A DNA stretch of 64,000 bases, from contig OZ345381.1 in the NCBI GenBank assembly GCA_977006965.1, positions 1,054,001 through 1,118,000 on the forward strand, given 5' to 3'. The stretch's first letter is position 1, and every line of letters starts with the position of its first letter. Of the stretch, positions 63,950 to 64,000 are shown piece by piece. The DNA comes from Phymatolithon calcareum. Lineage: Eukaryota > Rhodophyta > Florideophyceae > Hapalidiales. The notes below the pieces were generated by a model. The model was given only the letters and a program-made list of their open reading frames with translations, did not search any database and was not told where the DNA came from. A program made the position numbers and the translations under genes.

Positions 63950-64000
63950 ATGGCTTTTGCCGCCCCGTCGGTGGACATCGAAAGCGTTCTGCTAAGTGTA
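63950..64000 (+). CDS. Possible gene start running off the right edge (partial)
   Basis: ATG at 63950 opens a frame that stays open to the window end (17 codons: MAFAAPSVDIESVLLSV). The residue mix is protein-like and the position in a gene-dense stretch is suitable, but 17 codons cannot establish a gene or name a family. Confidence 0.35.
   Translation, partial: MAFAAPSVDIESVLLSV

Overview
This is a stretch of eukaryotic nuclear DNA. Genes carry short GT-AG introns (about 60-125 bases), and the products are eukaryotic: a mitochondrial carrier, an exportin-5-like transport receptor, a RING-H2 protein and SKP1. The lineage cannot be fixed from the sequence alone. Few or no introns per gene, short intergenic gaps in the gene cluster and a plastid-type NTF2/SnoaL-like protein suggest an alga (a red alga would fit) or a related protist. 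This is inference.

Layout. Roughly 1-13000 is mostly unrecognised sequence. It holds one clear host gene, an S-adenosylmethionine-type mitochondrial carrier (4644-5671, minus), plus transposase debris and small foldback or tandem repeats. From 13131 to about 52000 the window is a transposon graveyard. (i) A Ty1/copia element at 13131-21971 has 503-base LTRs and a perfect CTGAC target duplication. It is interrupted by a complete hAT element with an intact transposase gene (13767-15833) and by an internally deleted pogo/Tigger-like element (20531-21378). (ii) Decayed Ty3/gypsy and Harbinger-like sequence lies at 21977-25800. (iii) A decayed DIRS-like tyrosine-recombinase retroelement (about 26500-33060) is interrupted by a probable solo LTR, which is itself interrupted by a Mutator-like element with about 100-base TIRs and a perfect 9-base target duplication (30187-32248). 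(iv) Two piggyBac-like copies lie in opposite orientations (36181-37046 and 40023-42532), flanking a composite repeat (37375-39833). (v) A young, apparently intact Ty3/gypsy chromovirus lies at 43171-48409; its LTRs differ at only 2 of 266 positions.

From about 53500 to 62100 the character changes to a compact host gene cluster: exportin-5-like (minus), RING-H2 (plus, divergent from it), a four-exon gene of unrecognised family (minus), an NTF2/SnoaL-like gene (plus, divergent from that) and SKP1 (plus, three exons). The last 51 bases may open another gene. Apart from the two head-to-head pairs, the host genes show no shared pathway; the cluster looks like ordinary housekeeping sequence beside a transposon block.

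The most unusual items are the two nested-transposon stacks with readable insertion order, the copia element whose LTRs are almost identical although its genes are broken, the piggyBac-like element with CTAG rather than TTAA at its ends, the four-exon gene of unknown family, and the carrier intron that keeps frame only with a non-canonical boundary.
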